NCBI RefSeq assembly: GCF_947501415.1
Contig: NZ_CANMVL010000011.1
Location: 186,001-250,000 of the forward strand
From: an uncultured Halomonas sp.
Lineage (GTDB): Bacteria > Pseudomonadota > Gammaproteobacteria > Pseudomonadales > Halomonadaceae
DNA length: 64,000 nt
Direction of reading: 5' to 3'
How positions within the stretch are numbered: the stretch's first letter is position 1; the number at the start of each line of letters is the position of its first letter. The notes beneath the pieces were generated by a model, which did no database searches, was not told the DNA's origin, and saw only the letters and a list, made by a program, of their open reading frames with translations. The position numbers and the translations under genes were made by a program. Shown one piece after another: positions 37,742-47,423 of this stretch.

Positions 37742-38569
37742 CTAGCTTGCCGTCGGAACACGCCCACCCAGTCGGGCGGTAATCTCCGCGGCGGTATCGC
37801 GCACCAGGGCACCCAGCTCCAGCAGGCGTGCCTCGGGGATACGCGCTACCGGGCCGGAGACCGAGAGGGCGGCAAGCGGGATGCCGTGCTCATCATGGAT
37901 GCAGGCGGCCACGCAGTGCAGGCCGATGGCGTGCTCCTCGCGGTCGCAGGCGAAACCCAGCTGGCGAATCTCCGCCAGCCCCTCGCGCAGGCTTTCGGGG
38001 GTGTGCAGGGTGTTCTCGGTGACTCGAGGCAGGCCGCGCTCGGTGAGGACGCGCTCGAGCTCCTCCTCGGGGAGCCAGGCCATCAGGGCCTTGCCCACCC
38101 CGGAGGCGTGCAACGGGGCACGGGAGCCGAGCCGGGTGATCATGCGCATCATCTGCGGCGACTCGCTCTGGGCGAGGAACACCGCGGTGCCGCCGTCGCG
38201 GATGCCGAGGTTGGCCGTCTCGCCGGTCTGGTCGGTGAGCCGGCGCAGGAAGGGGCGGCTGGTGCCGACGAAGTCTCGGGCCTCGAGGAAGCTGTTGCCG
38301 ATGCGAAAGGTCTTGACGTCGATCTTCCACACGCCCAGCTCGCTATCCTGGGTGATGAATCCCTGGCTCTGCAATGCCTGCAGCAGGCGGTGGGTGGTGG
38401 AGGGGGCCAGTTCGGCCTGTTCGGCGAGTTCCGAGAGTGCCAGGCCTCCGGGATGCCCGGCCAGGCGCTCCAGAAGGTTGAGACCGCGCACCAGCGACTG
38501 GCTGTGACCACCGCTGGCCTTGCCCGACCCCGCGGGACGCCCCGCCGTTCTGCGCTTCACTTCACTCAC
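37742..38569 (-). CDS. IclR-family transcriptional regulator
   Basis: A 275-residue regulator with an amino-terminal winged helix (VRGLNLLERLAGHPGGLALS; ELAEQAELAPSTTHRLLQAL, residues about 25-80) and an IclR effector domain (GETANLGIRDGGTAVFLAQ; PLHASGVGKALMAW). The start is a GTG at 38569 preceded by AGGAG, giving M-S-E-V-K-R-R. A longer ATG frame up to 38692 lacks a ribosome site and overlaps the hydratase. It probably controls the adjacent enoyl-CoA hydratase. The effector is unknown; AllR/BhcR-like resemblance is loose. Confidence 0.87.
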   Translation of the reverse strand: MSEVKRRTAGRPAGSGKASGGHSQSLVRGLNLLERLAGHPGGLALSELAEQAELAPSTTHRLLQALQSQGFITQDSELGVWKIDVKTFRIGNSFLEARDFVGTSRPFLRRLTDQTGETANLGIRDGGTAVFLAQSESPQMMRMITRLGSRAPLHASGVGKALMAWLPEEELERVLTERGLPRVTENTLHTPESLREGLAEIRQLGFACDREEHAIGLHCVAACIHDEHGIPLAALSVSGPVARIPEARLLELGALVRDTAAEITARLGGRVPTAS

Positions 38570-38676
38570 CCTGCTGCTCCTTATGGCTTGGCTTCGCCGG
38601 CACAGCATACCCTGTCGACAGGCGCCTGTCGCGTCTCCGGAAATCGCTTCCATTAACGCCCTTCTGGGAGGCGGGA

Positions 38677-39465
38677 TCAGCGGTCCTGCCATACGGGGCG
38701 ACGCTTCTCGATAAAGGCATCGATGCCTTCGGCGACGTCCTCCGCCAGCATGTTGCCGGCCATCACATCGCCGGCGAAGGTGTAGGCCTCGTCCAGGGGC
38801 ATGCGCAGCTGGCGCTGAAACATCGCCTTGCCGGTGCGTACCGCCACCGCGCTCTTGGCGCAGATGCTGGAGGCAAGCTCGGCGACTGCCTCGTCGAGCC
38901 GTTCGTCATCGGCCACGCGGTTGATCAGCGCCCAGTCGCGGGCGGTGTCGGCGTCGATGAACTCGCCGGTAAGCAGCATCTCCATGGCGTGCTTGCGGGC
39001 CACATTGCGCGACAGCGCCACCGCCGGGGTGGAGCAGAACAGCCCGGCGTTGATGCCGGAGACGGCGAAGCGTGCCGAGCGTGCCGCCACCGCCAGGTCG
39101 CAGCTCGCCACCAGCTGGCAGCCCGCCGCGGTGGCGATGCCCTGAACCCGGGCGATCACCGGTACCGGCAACTCGACGATGGCCTGCATCACCTTGGCGC
39201 AGCGGGTGAAGAGCGCCTGGAAGTAGTCGCGGTCGTCACCGTGGGCGCGCATCTGCTTGAGATCGTGGCCGGCGCAGAAGGCGCGCCCCTCGGCGGCGAG
39301 CACCACGCAGCGTACGGCGCCGTCGTCGGTTAGCCGCTCGAGCTCGATGCCCAGCGCCTCGAGCATCTCCTCGGAGAGTGCGTTGAAGCTTCCCGGGCGG
39401 TTGAGGGTCAGGGTGGTCACGCCTTCGGCATCGTGGCGCAGCACCGGTGGGGTCGTTTCGCTCAT
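38677..39465 (-). CDS. Enoyl-CoA hydratase/isomerase family protein
   Basis: A crotonase-fold protein of 262 residues. The oxyanion-hole segments are AFCAGHDLKQMRAHGD near residue 62 and VQGIATAAGCQLVASCDLAVA near residue 108. A Glu typical of the hydratase active site is not evident after the second segment, as in the ECHDC3-like subgroup, so the reaction may differ from classical hydration. AGGAG precedes the ATG. It is cotranscribed with or regulated by the downstream iclR gene, 107 nt away. Substrate is unknown. Confidence 0.82.
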   Translation of the reverse strand: MSETTPPVLRHDAEGVTTLTLNRPGSFNALSEEMLEALGIELERLTDDGAVRCVVLAAEGRAFCAGHDLKQMRAHGDDRDYFQALFTRCAKVMQAIVELPVPVIARVQGIATAAGCQLVASCDLAVAARSARFAVSGINAGLFCSTPAVALSRNVARKHAMEMLLTGEFIDADTARDWALINRVADDERLDEAVAELASSICAKSAVAVRTGKAMFQRQLRMPLDEAYTFAGDVMAGNMLAEDVAEGIDAFIEKRRPVWQDR

Positions 39466-39566
39466 GGGTGTCTCCTGTTGTTGTTCGGGTACCGTGAGAA
39501 CCGTGCCACAGCCTAACGCACCTGGCTGTGCTTGCGCATATCGACCAAGGGAGAGCCTGTCCTGTC

Positions 39567-39604
39567 TCCAAACGCAAGCCGCCGCGTCGGGAGGACGCGG
39601 CGGC
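39567..39604 (-). terminator. Terminator hairpin of serA
   Basis: An 11-bp perfect GC-rich stem (39578-39588 with 39594-39604) with a 5-nt loop lies 32 nt after the serA stop. The downstream minus-strand sequence is CTTGCGTTTGG, a weak T-tract. Confidence 0.5.
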
Positions 39605-39635
39605 GAGGAGTGCGGTACCGGGCTGGTGTGATGGA

Positions 39636-40886
39636 TCAGATGTCCTGGCTACCCTCGGAGTAGAGCACGCGCACCTTGAGGGTGTGCGCCACCTGGCGCA
39701 GGGCGTCCAGCGCCTGGGGGCCGTAGGCCTTGTCCACATCGATGACCACGTAGCCGACCTTGTCGTTGGTCTGCAGGTACTGGCCGGCGATGTTGATGCT
39801 GTTCTCGGAGAGCACGCGGTTGATCTCCGACATGACGCCCGGCACGTTGTCGTGGATATGCAGCAGGCGGTGCTTGCCCGGGTGAGACGGCAGTGCCACT
39901 TCGGGGAAGTTGACCGAGGTGACGGTGGTGCCGTTATCGGAATAGGTCGCCAGCTTCTCGGAGACCTCGATGCCGATATTCTCCTGTGCCTCCAGGGTCG
40001 AGCCACCGATATGCGGGGTCAGGATGACATTGGGCAGGCCGCGCAGCGGGCTCTCGAATTCTTCGTCATTGCCCTTGGGCTCTACCGGGAAAACATCCAC
40101 GGCGGCGCCGTTGAGACGCCCCTCGCGAATCGCCTCGGCCAGGGGCTCGATCACCACCACACTGCCGCGGGAGGCATTGATCAAAATGCCCCCCGGCTTC
40201 ATGCAGGCGATCTGTTCGGCGCCGATCATCCAGCGAGTGGAGGGCAGGTCGGGGACATGCAGGCTGACTACATCCGCCTTCGCCAGCAGCTCTTCGAGGC
40301 TGCCGACCTGGCGGGCGTTGCCCATGCCCAGCTTGGCCACCACATCGTAGTAGATGACGTCGAATCCCAGCGATTCGGCGAGCACCGAGAGCTGAGAGCC
40401 GATGCTGCCATAGCCGACGATGCCCAGGGTCTTGCCACGGGCCTCGTGGGAGTTCTTGGCGCTCTTGAGCCAGCCGCCTTCGTGGGCACGAGCGCTCTTC
40501 TCGGGGATGCCGCGCAGCAGCATGATCGCCTCGGCAAGCACCAGCTCGGCTACCGAGCGGGTGTTGGAGTAGGGGGCGTTGAACACCGGGATACCGCGCG
40601 CCAGGGCGGCATCGAGGTCGACCTGATTGGTGCCGATGCAGAAACAGCCTACGGCCACCAGCTTCTCGGCGGCGTCGAACACTCGCTCGTTGAGCTGAGT
40701 GCGCGAACGGATACCGATGAAGTGGACATCGCGGATCTTGTCGATCAGCGCGGCTTCATCCAGTGAGGTGGGCAGGTGCTCGATATTCGAGTACCCGGCG
40801 TTGCGAAGATTGTCCACCGCAGTCTGGTGGATGCCCTCGAGAAGCAGGATCTTGATCTTGCTCTTGTCCAGGGACGTCTTTGCCAT
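39636..40886 (-). CDS. serA: D-3-phosphoglycerate dehydrogenase
   Basis: First enzyme of serine synthesis, oxidising 3-phosphoglycerate with NAD. It shows the NAD-binding GKTLGIVGYGSIGSQLSVL near residue 155, LINASRGSVVVIEPLAEAI, a catalytic His in LTPHIGGSTLEAQENIG, and a carboxy-terminal ACT domain (HDNVPGVMSEINRVLSENS) for serine feedback. Its 416 residues compare with 410 in E. coli. The ATG at 40886 is preferred; an upstream start at 40919 adds non-conserved residues. It is divergent from xseB. Confidence 0.95.
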   Translation of the reverse strand: MAKTSLDKSKIKILLLEGIHQTAVDNLRNAGYSNIEHLPTSLDEAALIDKIRDVHFIGIRSRTQLNERVFDAAEKLVAVGCFCIGTNQVDLDAALARGIPVFNAPYSNTRSVAELVLAEAIMLLRGIPEKSARAHEGGWLKSAKNSHEARGKTLGIVGYGSIGSQLSVLAESLGFDVIYYDVVAKLGMGNARQVGSLEELLAKADVVSLHVPDLPSTRWMIGAEQIACMKPGGILINASRGSVVVIEPLAEAIREGRLNGAAVDVFPVEPKGNDEEFESPLRGLPNVILTPHIGGSTLEAQENIGIEVSEKLATYSDNGTTVTSVNFPEVALPSHPGKHRLLHIHDNVPGVMSEINRVLSENSINIAGQYLQTNDKVGYVVIDVDKAYGPQALDALRQVAHTLKVRVLYSEGSQDI

Positions 40887-41129
40887 GGTCGAATCAACCC
40901 CTTCCGGCGCGAGCCGCATGCTGTGTCAGAAACTGGTGAGGCGGTTATCGTATCACAGCCACCGGATGAGCCAGGATGAAAATGCTGCGCTGCTCACATG
41001 AGCCAGGCGCAAGTTCATGGGGATCTTCGGGCCGTCAAGCGGTGGGGAGACGACCCCCCGGGGAGAGCGTGTATACTGTCGCCCTTCGAATGAACTCTTT
41101 CTGACTATCGGGGACGGTAGAGGAGCACC
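40887..41129. promoter_or_regulatory. Divergent serA / xseB promoter region
   Basis: A 243-bp gap with a TATACT -10-like hexamer on the plus strand at 41072-41077, upstream of xseB. A consensus -35 is not evident. GGTAGAGGAG close to the xseB ATG is its ribosome site. Nothing else was recognised. Confidence 0.35.
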
Positions 41130-41420
41130 ATGGCTGAGCGCAACGAGCGGTCCCGGGAACCACAGGCCGATGATGCCTCGTCCGCGGACTTCGCCGCCAC
41201 CGTCGAGCGGCTCGAGGGCCTGGTGGGGCGGCTGGAGTCCGGCGAGCTGTCGCTGGAAGAGTCGCTTGCCGCCTTCGAGGAGGGGGTGCGATTGACGCGT
41301 GATGCCCAGCGTCGCCTCGACGAGGCGGAACTCAAGGTGCGCGCCCTGACCGAGGGCGCCCAGGGGGGTATCGAGCTCGAGCCCTTCACACCGCCGTCGG
41401 AGGACGACAGTGGACGCTGA
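41130..41420 (+). CDS. xseB: Exodeoxyribonuclease VII small subunit
   Basis: XseB is the small subunit of ExoVII, a single-strand-specific exonuclease. The 96-residue protein has the family helical pair DFAATVERLEGLVGRLESGE and LSLEESLAAFEEGVRLTRDA. Its tail overlaps the ispA start by 11 nt, the classical xseB-ispA-dxs order. AGAGGAG precedes the ATG. The large subunit xseA is elsewhere. Confidence 0.95.
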   Translation: MAERNERSREPQADDASSADFAATVERLEGLVGRLESGELSLEESLAAFEEGVRLTRDAQRRLDEAELKVRALTEGAQGGIELEPFTPPSEDDSGR

Positions 41421-42294
41421 CATCCTGACGACCGCGCTGGCCGCGGACCGTGCGCGCGTGGATGCGTGCCTAGAAGCACTGTTCGCCGAGCGTGCCGCTC
41501 CCGCCCCGCGGCTCGAGGCCGCCATGCGCCATGGCGTGCTGGTGGGGGGCAAGCGGCTGCGTCCGGTGCTGGTATATGCCGCCGGCCGCGCCCTGGGCGC
41601 CGATGATGATGCTCTCGATGCCCCGGCCATGGCCATCGAGCTGATCCATGCCTATTCACTGGTTCACGATGACCTGCCGGCCATGGACGACGATGATCTG
41701 CGCCGTGGCCAGCCGACCGTGCACCGCGCCTATGACGAGGCCGCGGCGATCCTCGCCGGGGATGCGTTGCAGTCTCTCGCCTTCGAGGTGATTGCCCGCT
41801 CCCGGCATCCTCGGCTGGCGGCGATGATCGCCAGCCTCGCCGAGGCATCGGGGCGCGATGGCATGGTGGCCGGCCAGGCGCTGGACCTCGAGGCCGTTGG
41901 CGGCCACCCTGATGTCGCGGCCCTGGCGACCATGCATGCTCACAAGACCGGGGCGCTGATTCGTGCCGCGGTGCGTCTGGGCGGGCTGGTGGCGGTGGCC
42001 GAGGATGATGCGCGCCTGAACGCCCTGGACGCCTACGCCCGGGCCATCGGCCTGGCCTTCCAGATCCACGACGACGTACTCGATGTGATCGGGGACACGG
42101 CTACCCTGGGCAAGGCCTCGGGCGCCGATGCCGTTCGCGACAAGCCCACCTATCCGAGCCTGATGGGGCTCGAGGGGGCTCGTGCCCGGGCGGCGGGGCT
42201 GGTCGAGGAGGCCGCCGCCGCCCTGGCGCCGCTGGGTGAGTCCGCCTTCCCGCTGCTGGCGCTGGCCCGATACATGATCGAGCGTGACCACTGA
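41410..42294 (+). CDS. ispA: Geranyl/farnesyl diphosphate synthase
   Basis: IspA condenses isopentenyl diphosphate with allylic diphosphates to make farnesyl diphosphate for quinones and undecaprenyl phosphate. The first aspartate-rich motif is in [18 protein letters not shown] near residue 85 and the second in [13 protein letters not shown] near residue 220. The start is a GTG at 41410 inside xseB. Its 294 residues are normal. It overlaps dxs. Confidence 0.94.
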   Translation: MDADILTTALAADRARVDACLEALFAERAAPAPRLEAAMRHGVLVGGKRLRPVLVYAAGRALGADDDALDAPAMAIELIHAYSLVHDDLPAMDDDDLRRGQPTVHRAYDEAAAILAGDALQSLAFEVIARSRHPRLAAMIASLAEASGRDGMVAGQALDLEAVGGHPDVAALATMHAHKTGALIRAAVRLGGLVAVAEDDARLNALDAYARAIGLAFQIHDDVLDVIGDTATLGKASGADAVRDKPTYPSLMGLEGARARAAGLVEEAAAALAPLGESAFPLLALARYMIERDH

Positions 42295-44287
42295 CACGAC
42301 AGATGCCCACATGAAGCTGTTCGATGATATTCCCGTCGAGCGTCCGGCCACGCCGCTGCTCGACACTCTGGACACTCCGGCGGCGCTGCGCGCCATGTCC
42401 ACCGCGCAGCTGGCGCAGGTGGCCGATGAGCTGCGCGCCTACCTGCTCTATAGCGTGGGGGTCTCCGGGGGGCACTTCGGGGCCGGCCTCGGCGTCGTGG
42501 AGCTCACCGTGGCCCTGCACCAGGCGCTGGAGACGCCCCATGACCGCCTGGTCTGGGACGTGGGCCATCAGGCCTACCCCCACAAGATCCTCACCGGACG
42601 CCGTGAGGCGATGCCCAATATCCGCCACCATGGCGGACTGGCCGCCTTCCCGCGGCGCGCCGAGTCGGAGTTCGACACCTTCGGTGTCGGCCACTCCAGC
42701 ACCTCGATCTCGGCGGCGCTCGGCATGGCCCTGGCCGCCCGCACCCGCGGCGAGCGGCGGCGGGTCTGCGCGGTCATCGGCGACGGCGCCCTGACCGCGG
42801 GGATGGCCTTCGAGGCCCTGGCCCATGCCGGTCATGTCGATGCCAACCTGCTGGTGGTGCTCAACGACAACGAGATGTCGATCTCCGAGAACGTCGGCGG
42901 CATGGCCAGCTATCTGGCGCGCATCCTGACCAGCAAGCCCTATACCACCATGCGCGAGGGCGGCAAGAGGGTGCTGTCGCACCTGCCCGGTGCGCTGGAG
43001 CTGGCACGCCGCACCGAGGAACACATGAAGGGCATGGTCAGCCCGGCCACCCTGTTCGAGGAGATGGGCTTCAACTATATCGGGCCCATCGACGGTCACG
43101 ACCTGCCGCTGCTGGTGCAGACCCTGCGCAATATGCGTGACCTGGAGGGGCCGCAGTTTCTGCATGTCAGGACCTGCAAGGGGAAGGGGTTTCTGCCTGC
43201 CGAGGCCGACCCTATCGGCTATCACGCGATCACCAAGCTGGAGAAGGGCGAGAACAGCGCCACCACGCCACCGCTCAAGCCGGTCGTCCAGGGCAGCAGC
43301 GACGCGGCCTCCACGCCGCCCCCCAAGCCCCGCAAGTATTGCAGCGTCTTCGGCGACTGGCTGTGCGATATGGCCGCCGCCGATCCGCGCTTGATCGGTA
43401 TCACCCCGGCGATGCGCGAGGGATCGGATATGGTGCGCTTCTCGCAGACCTACCCCGATCGCTACTTCGATGTGGCCATCGCCGAACAGCATGCCGTGAC
43501 CCTGGCGGCGGGCATGGCCTGTGAGGCCATGAAGCCGGTGGTGGCGATCTACTCGACCTTCCTGCAGCGTGGCTATGACCAGTTGATCCATGATGTGGCG
43601 GTGCAGGATCTGGATGTCACCTTCGCCATCGATCGCGCCGGCCTGGTGGGCGAGGATGGCCCTACCCACCACGGCAGCCTCGACCTCTCCTATCTGCGCT
43701 GTGTGCCCGGCATGGTGGTGCTGGCGCCGGCCGATGAGGCGGAGTGTCGAGCGATGCTCAGCGCGGCCTATCATCACTCCGGGCCGGCGGCGGTTCGCTA
43801 CCCACGGGGTACCGGCCCCGGCACCGCGATTCCCGCCCACCTCGAGCCGGCCCCCATCGGGCAGGCGCAGCTGCGCCGCGAGAGCGACGCCGAGAGTGGG
43901 CGGCGGGTGGCCCTGCTGGCCTTCGGCAGCCTCAATACGCCGGCGGCCGAAGTGGCCGAGCGACTCGATGCCAGCCACCTCAATATGCGCTCGGTGAAGC
44001 CCCTGGATCGCGAGGCGGTGCTGGCGGCGGCAGCCGACCATGACCTGCTGGTGACCCTGGAGGAGAATGTGGTGGCCGGTGGAGCCGGTAGTGCCGTCAA
44101 CGAGCTGCTGGCCGCCGAGGGGATCTCCAGGGAGGTGCTCAATCTCGGCCTGCCCGACGCCTTCGTCGAGCACGGCAAACCCGGCGAGCTGCTGGCCGAA
44201 TGCGCCCTGGATGCCGATGGCATCGAGGCTTCCATTCGACGTCGCCTGGTGGCCGTCGACGCCACCGTGAAAGAGGAGATGCGCTGA
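42284..44287 (+). CDS. dxs: 1-deoxy-D-xylulose-5-phosphate synthase
   Basis: DXS makes DXP from pyruvate and glyceraldehyde 3-phosphate, feeding isoprenoid, thiamine and PLP synthesis. The thiamine diphosphate motif is [18 protein letters not shown] to LNDNEMS (about residues 165-200). The catalytic Glu lies in [16 protein letters not shown] near residue 405. Its 667 residues exceed the E. coli 620, mostly through a Pro/Ser/Thr-rich insert near residue 325-350 ([14 protein letters not shown]). The start is GTG 42284, overlapping ispA, or ATG 42311; neither has a good ribosome site. Confidence 0.94.
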   Translation: MTTDTTDAHMKLFDDIPVERPATPLLDTLDTPAALRAMSTAQLAQVADELRAYLLYSVGVSGGHFGAGLGVVELTVALHQALETPHDRLVWDVGHQAYPHKILTGRREAMPNIRHHGGLAAFPRRAESEFDTFGVGHSSTSISAALGMALAARTRGERRRVCAVIGDGALTAGMAFEALAHAGHVDANLLVVLNDNEMSISENVGGMASYLARILTSKPYTTMREGGKRVLSHLPGALELARRTEEHMKGMVSPATLFEEMGFNYIGPIDGHDLPLLVQTLRNMRDLEGPQFLHVRTCKGKGFLPAEADPIGYHAITKLEKGENSATTPPLKPVVQGSSDAASTPPPKPRKYCSVFGDWLCDMAAADPRLIGITPAMREGSDMVRFSQTYPDRYFDVAIAEQHAVTLAAGMACEAMKPVVAIYSTFLQRGYDQLIHDVAVQDLDVTFAIDRAGLVGEDGPTHHGSLDLSYLRCVPGMVVLAPADEAECRAMLSAAYHHSGPAAVRYPRGTGPGTAIPAHLEPAPIGQAQLRRESDAESGRRVALLAFGSLNTPAAEVAERLDASHLNMRSVKPLDREAVLAAAADHDLLVTLEENVVAGGAGSAVNELLAAEGISREVLNLGLPDAFVEHGKPGELLAECALDADGIEASIRRRLVAVDATVKEEMR

Positions 44288-45057
44288 TGTGGTTTGTCGT
44301 TCTGATTGGCGCAGGCCTCGGCTACCTGATCGGAGGGCTCGTCGGCGCGCTTATCGGTGGCGGGCTCGGCTACTGGCTCGTCGCCCGCCTGCGCCGCAGC
44401 ATGCTGGGCAAGCTGGCCGCCTCCCAGGCGCAGTTTCTCTCCTCGACCTTCGCGGTCATGGGCTGCCTGTGCAAGGCCGATGGCCAGGTCACCGAAGATG
44501 AGCTGGATGCCTCGCGGCAGCTGTGGGAGCGCCTGCGCCTGAACGAGGCCCAGCGTGCCAGGGCCCGGGCCGACTTCAATCGCGGCAAGGCGGCCGACTT
44601 CGACCTGGATGCAGAGCTGGCGAAGGTGCGCAGCCTGCTGGGAAGCCAGCCCGCGCTGCGTCAGGTATTCCTGCAGGTACAGCTGGCGGCGATCGCCGCC
44701 GACGGTCGCCTGCATCCCGCCGAGCGCGAGATGCTGATGCGGGTGGTACGCGGACTCGGCTGTTCCGAGGCGGAGATCGCCCAGGTCGAGGCGATGCTGC
44801 ATGGCGCCGGTCAGCAGGCCGGGGGTGGTGCGGCCAGCGGCCCGACCCTGGCCGATGCCTACCGGGTGCTGGGGGTCGAGGAGGATGCCAGTGACGCCGA
44901 GGTCAAGAAGGCCTATCGGCGTCTGATGAGCCAGAATCACCCCGACAAGCTCGCCGCCAAGGGGTTGCCCGAGAGCATGCGCGAGGTGGCCAAGGAGCGC
45001 ACCAGCGAGATCAGCAACGCCTACGAGCGCATCCGCAAGGCGCGCGACGTCGCCTGA
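44287..45057 (+). CDS. djlA: DnaJ-like membrane chaperone DjlA
   Basis: A membrane-anchored J-domain co-chaperone for DnaK, 256 residues. A Gly-rich hydrophobic helix occupies residues 3-33. A central TerB-like helical domain covers about 45-165 (MGCLCKADGQVTEDELDAS; IAADGRLHPAEREMLMRVV). The carboxy-terminal J domain includes MSQNHPDKLAAK with the HPD motif near residue 220. AGAGGAG precedes the ATG, which overlaps the dxs stop. Confidence 0.9.
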   Translation: MWFVVLIGAGLGYLIGGLVGALIGGGLGYWLVARLRRSMLGKLAASQAQFLSSTFAVMGCLCKADGQVTEDELDASRQLWERLRLNEAQRARARADFNRGKAADFDLDAELAKVRSLLGSQPALRQVFLQVQLAAIAADGRLHPAEREMLMRVVRGLGCSEAEIAQVEAMLHGAGQQAGGGAASGPTLADAYRVLGVEEDASDAEVKKAYRRLMSQNHPDKLAAKGLPESMREVAKERTSEISNAYERIRKARDVA

Positions 45058-45188
45058 ACCTTCGAAGACTCCCCGATTCCCCCTTCAGGCGTGAGTTGGC
45101 CGCGACTTGATCGATCACCGGCCGCGCCAACCACGCCACCAACCACGCCATCGAGAACGCCACCAAGATTCCAAGGAGAGCAACCGTC

Positions 45189-46742
45189 ATGTCTTTCGGT
45201 GCCTTTTCCCTGCTGCCGCCGTTGCTGGCGATAGCGCTCGCGCTGATGACGCGCAACGTGATTCCGGCCCTCTTCTGCGGGGTCTGGCTGGGTGCCACCA
45301 TGCTGGCAGGCGGCAATCCGGCGGCGGGGCTCTATGACACCTTCGATGCCTTCATCATCCCCAGCGTGGGCGATGAGTGGAGCGTGACGGTGCTGATCTA
45401 CTGTGGCCTCTTCGGCGTCCTGATCGGTGTGCTGGAGCGCTCGGGAGGAGCCCAGGCCATTGCGCACTGGATCTCGGCGCGGGTGGCGTCGCGGCGCGGC
45501 GCCCAGGGGGCCACCATGGGGCTCGGGATCCTGATCTTCTTCGAGGACTACTTCAACGCCCTGACCGTGGGCAGCGTGATGCGCCCGATCACCGACAAGA
45601 TGAAGGTCTCTCGGGAAAAGCTGGCCTATATCGTCGACTCCACCTCGGCGCCGATGTGCCTGCTTGGCCCGGTATCCACCTGGGTGGTGTTCGTGATGGG
45701 GTTGATCGGCACGCAGCTGGTCGATATGGGCGCCAGTGGCTCCGAGTACCTGATCTACCTGTCGACCATACCGCTGAACTTCTATGCCTGGCTGGCGCTC
45801 GGGCTGATTGCCTTTCTGCTGATCACCCAGTGGGACTTCGGTCCCATGGCCGCGGCGGAGCACCGTGCCCGCACGACCGGCGAGATAATGGCAGCCGGCG
45901 CCATGCCGCCCTCCGAGCGCCATACCGTCAGCGACAGCGCCGTGAACGAGGAGCAGGCACGCAAGCGCAATATGCTCGTGCCGATCGGCGTACTGCTGAT
46001 GATGATTCCGCCGCTGTTTCTATGGACCGGCAACTTCCCCGAGAATGACCTGGTCACCGCGGTGGGCAATGCCAAGGGCGGGCTGTCGATCCTGCTGGCG
46101 ACGCTGGTGGCCGTGGTGGTTGGCCTGACCATGGGCATGATGCAGAAGCTGTTCGATTTCCGTGAAGCCATGGATATCGTGGTCGATGGCATCAAGAGCA
46201 TGACCCTGGTCTACATCATCCTGACGCTGGCCTGGTCGATCGGCAGCGTGACCTCCGAGCTTGGCACCGCCGCCTATCTGGTGACACTGGCCGAAGCGAG
46301 CCTGTCGCCCAGCCTGGTGCCGGTGCTGCTGTTCGTGATCGCGGCGCTGGTGGCCTTTACCACCGGCACCTCCTACGGCACCTTTGCGATCATGATTCCC
46401 ATCGCCATGCCGGTGGCCGCGGCCATGGACCTGCCGCTGGCGCTGACCATCGCGGCGGTGCTGAGTGGCGGCATCTTCGGTGACCACTGCTCGCCCATCT
46501 CGGATACCACCATCCTTACCTCTGCCGGAGCATCCTGTGACCATATCGATCACGTGCGGACCCAGCTTCCCTATGCGCTTACCGCAGGCAGTGCGGGTAT
46601 CGTTGCCTTCTTCGTCGCCGGGCTGACGGGGAGCACCCTGCTGGGTGGGGCCAGCGGCGTGGTCGTGCTGCTGACCATTGCCATCGCCCTCAGGCTGCTG
46701 TGGGGGGCGCCCCGCAAGCGGGTGGCGACCAAGGTGAACTGA
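45189..46742 (+). CDS. NhaC-family Na+/H+ antiporter
   Basis: An inner-membrane transporter of 517 residues with about 11-12 hydrophobic segments. It matches the NhaC/ion-transporter superfamily through FFEDYFNALTVGSVMRPITDK and STSAPMCLLGPVSTWVVFVM, FTTGTSYGTFAIMIPIAMPV and GGIFGDHCSPISDTTILTS. It probably exports sodium in exchange for protons, apt for a halophile, though related members carry other substrates. AAGGAG lies upstream of the ATG. It stands alone after djlA with a 131-nt gap. Confidence 0.85.
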   Translation: MSFGAFSLLPPLLAIALALMTRNVIPALFCGVWLGATMLAGGNPAAGLYDTFDAFIIPSVGDEWSVTVLIYCGLFGVLIGVLERSGGAQAIAHWISARVASRRGAQGATMGLGILIFFEDYFNALTVGSVMRPITDKMKVSREKLAYIVDSTSAPMCLLGPVSTWVVFVMGLIGTQLVDMGASGSEYLIYLSTIPLNFYAWLALGLIAFLLITQWDFGPMAAAEHRARTTGEIMAAGAMPPSERHTVSDSAVNEEQARKRNMLVPIGVLLMMIPPLFLWTGNFPENDLVTAVGNAKGGLSILLATLVAVVVGLTMGMMQKLFDFREAMDIVVDGIKSMTLVYIILTLAWSIGSVTSELGTAAYLVTLAEASLSPSLVPVLLFVIAALVAFTTGTSYGTFAIMIPIAMPVAAAMDLPLALTIAAVLSGGIFGDHCSPISDTTILTSAGASCDHIDHVRTQLPYALTAGSAGIVAFFVAGLTGSTLLGGASGVVVLLTIAIALRLLWGAPRKRVATKVN

Positions 46743-47423
46743 GGCGAGCCCCGGTGGCTCGGTTAACCTTGACTCCCTCGTGAGGACGTTGATCGAGCCA
46801 CGTGAAGGCCCTTTCTTCCGGACCCGGTCCTCAAGAGCAGCATCGGTGGCCTGAGGGTCCGCTAGCATATGCTAAAATAAGGTTTTTTTCGCCTATATAT
46901 GACTTTTAGTAACGGGTTGAAGCCACCAGAGCAGCCGAGGTCGTCAGCCACTATGGTGGCACTCTCAGTCGTAGTGTCGCTGGGCGTCAGCTCAGCGCAG
47001 TTAATTCCGGCTGCCCATTCAGCAACGTCGGTCACCACTTGTCGGCAGTCGCCTCGAGGCGAGCAGTGATATGTCTAGCATGCACTGACTAGCGGCGACC
47101 CACCTGCTTACGCATCCTGGTCAGACTCCAGCCGTGCCGGTGCCAGCCGCTCCAGCAGTCATTGCAGGCCATACAGGACTTGATGCCTGTAGAGACTCAG
47201 CAGCATTCGCATCTCATTGCGAGCCATCATGTCCTGAACGGTGGAGGTGTGGGGATCCTATATAACTTTAATATAGTTTGCTGTTTAGTTTGCATCGAAT
47301 GCTGGGAAGCTTTACTCAAGCTAGTGAGCCTGCCAATTAGTAAATCCTCTGCTCTTAGGAGGCGACACCAGACACGAGCGCAGTATTTATGAGTTACATC
47401 CACACTGTCTTATATTTTTGTTC
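46743..47423. other. 680-bp gap at the left edge of the AEP island
   Basis: No intact gene is seen. Just after the antiporter, a 6-bp hairpin (CGAGCC/GGCTCG) may end its transcript. Composition shifts to AT-rich from about 46860 onward. On the minus strand, near 47100-47240, a frame reads MMARNEMRMLLSLYRHQVLY and continues in frame past a TGA to LLERLAPARLESDQDA and a TAA, which looks like a decayed carboxy terminus of an unidentified gene. Short plus-strand frames here lack host-like codon use and are not called. Confidence 0.35.

Noticed and set aside
39528..40766. Plus-strand frame opposite serA
   Set aside because: Antisense shadow of serA; no motif.
42101..44173. 690-codon minus-strand frame opposite dxs
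   Set aside because: dxs motifs are unambiguous on the plus strand; the reverse frame is a GC artefact.
47162..47392. 76-codon plus-strand frame in the island gap
   Set aside because: No host-like codon use, no ribosome site and no recognisable protein features.
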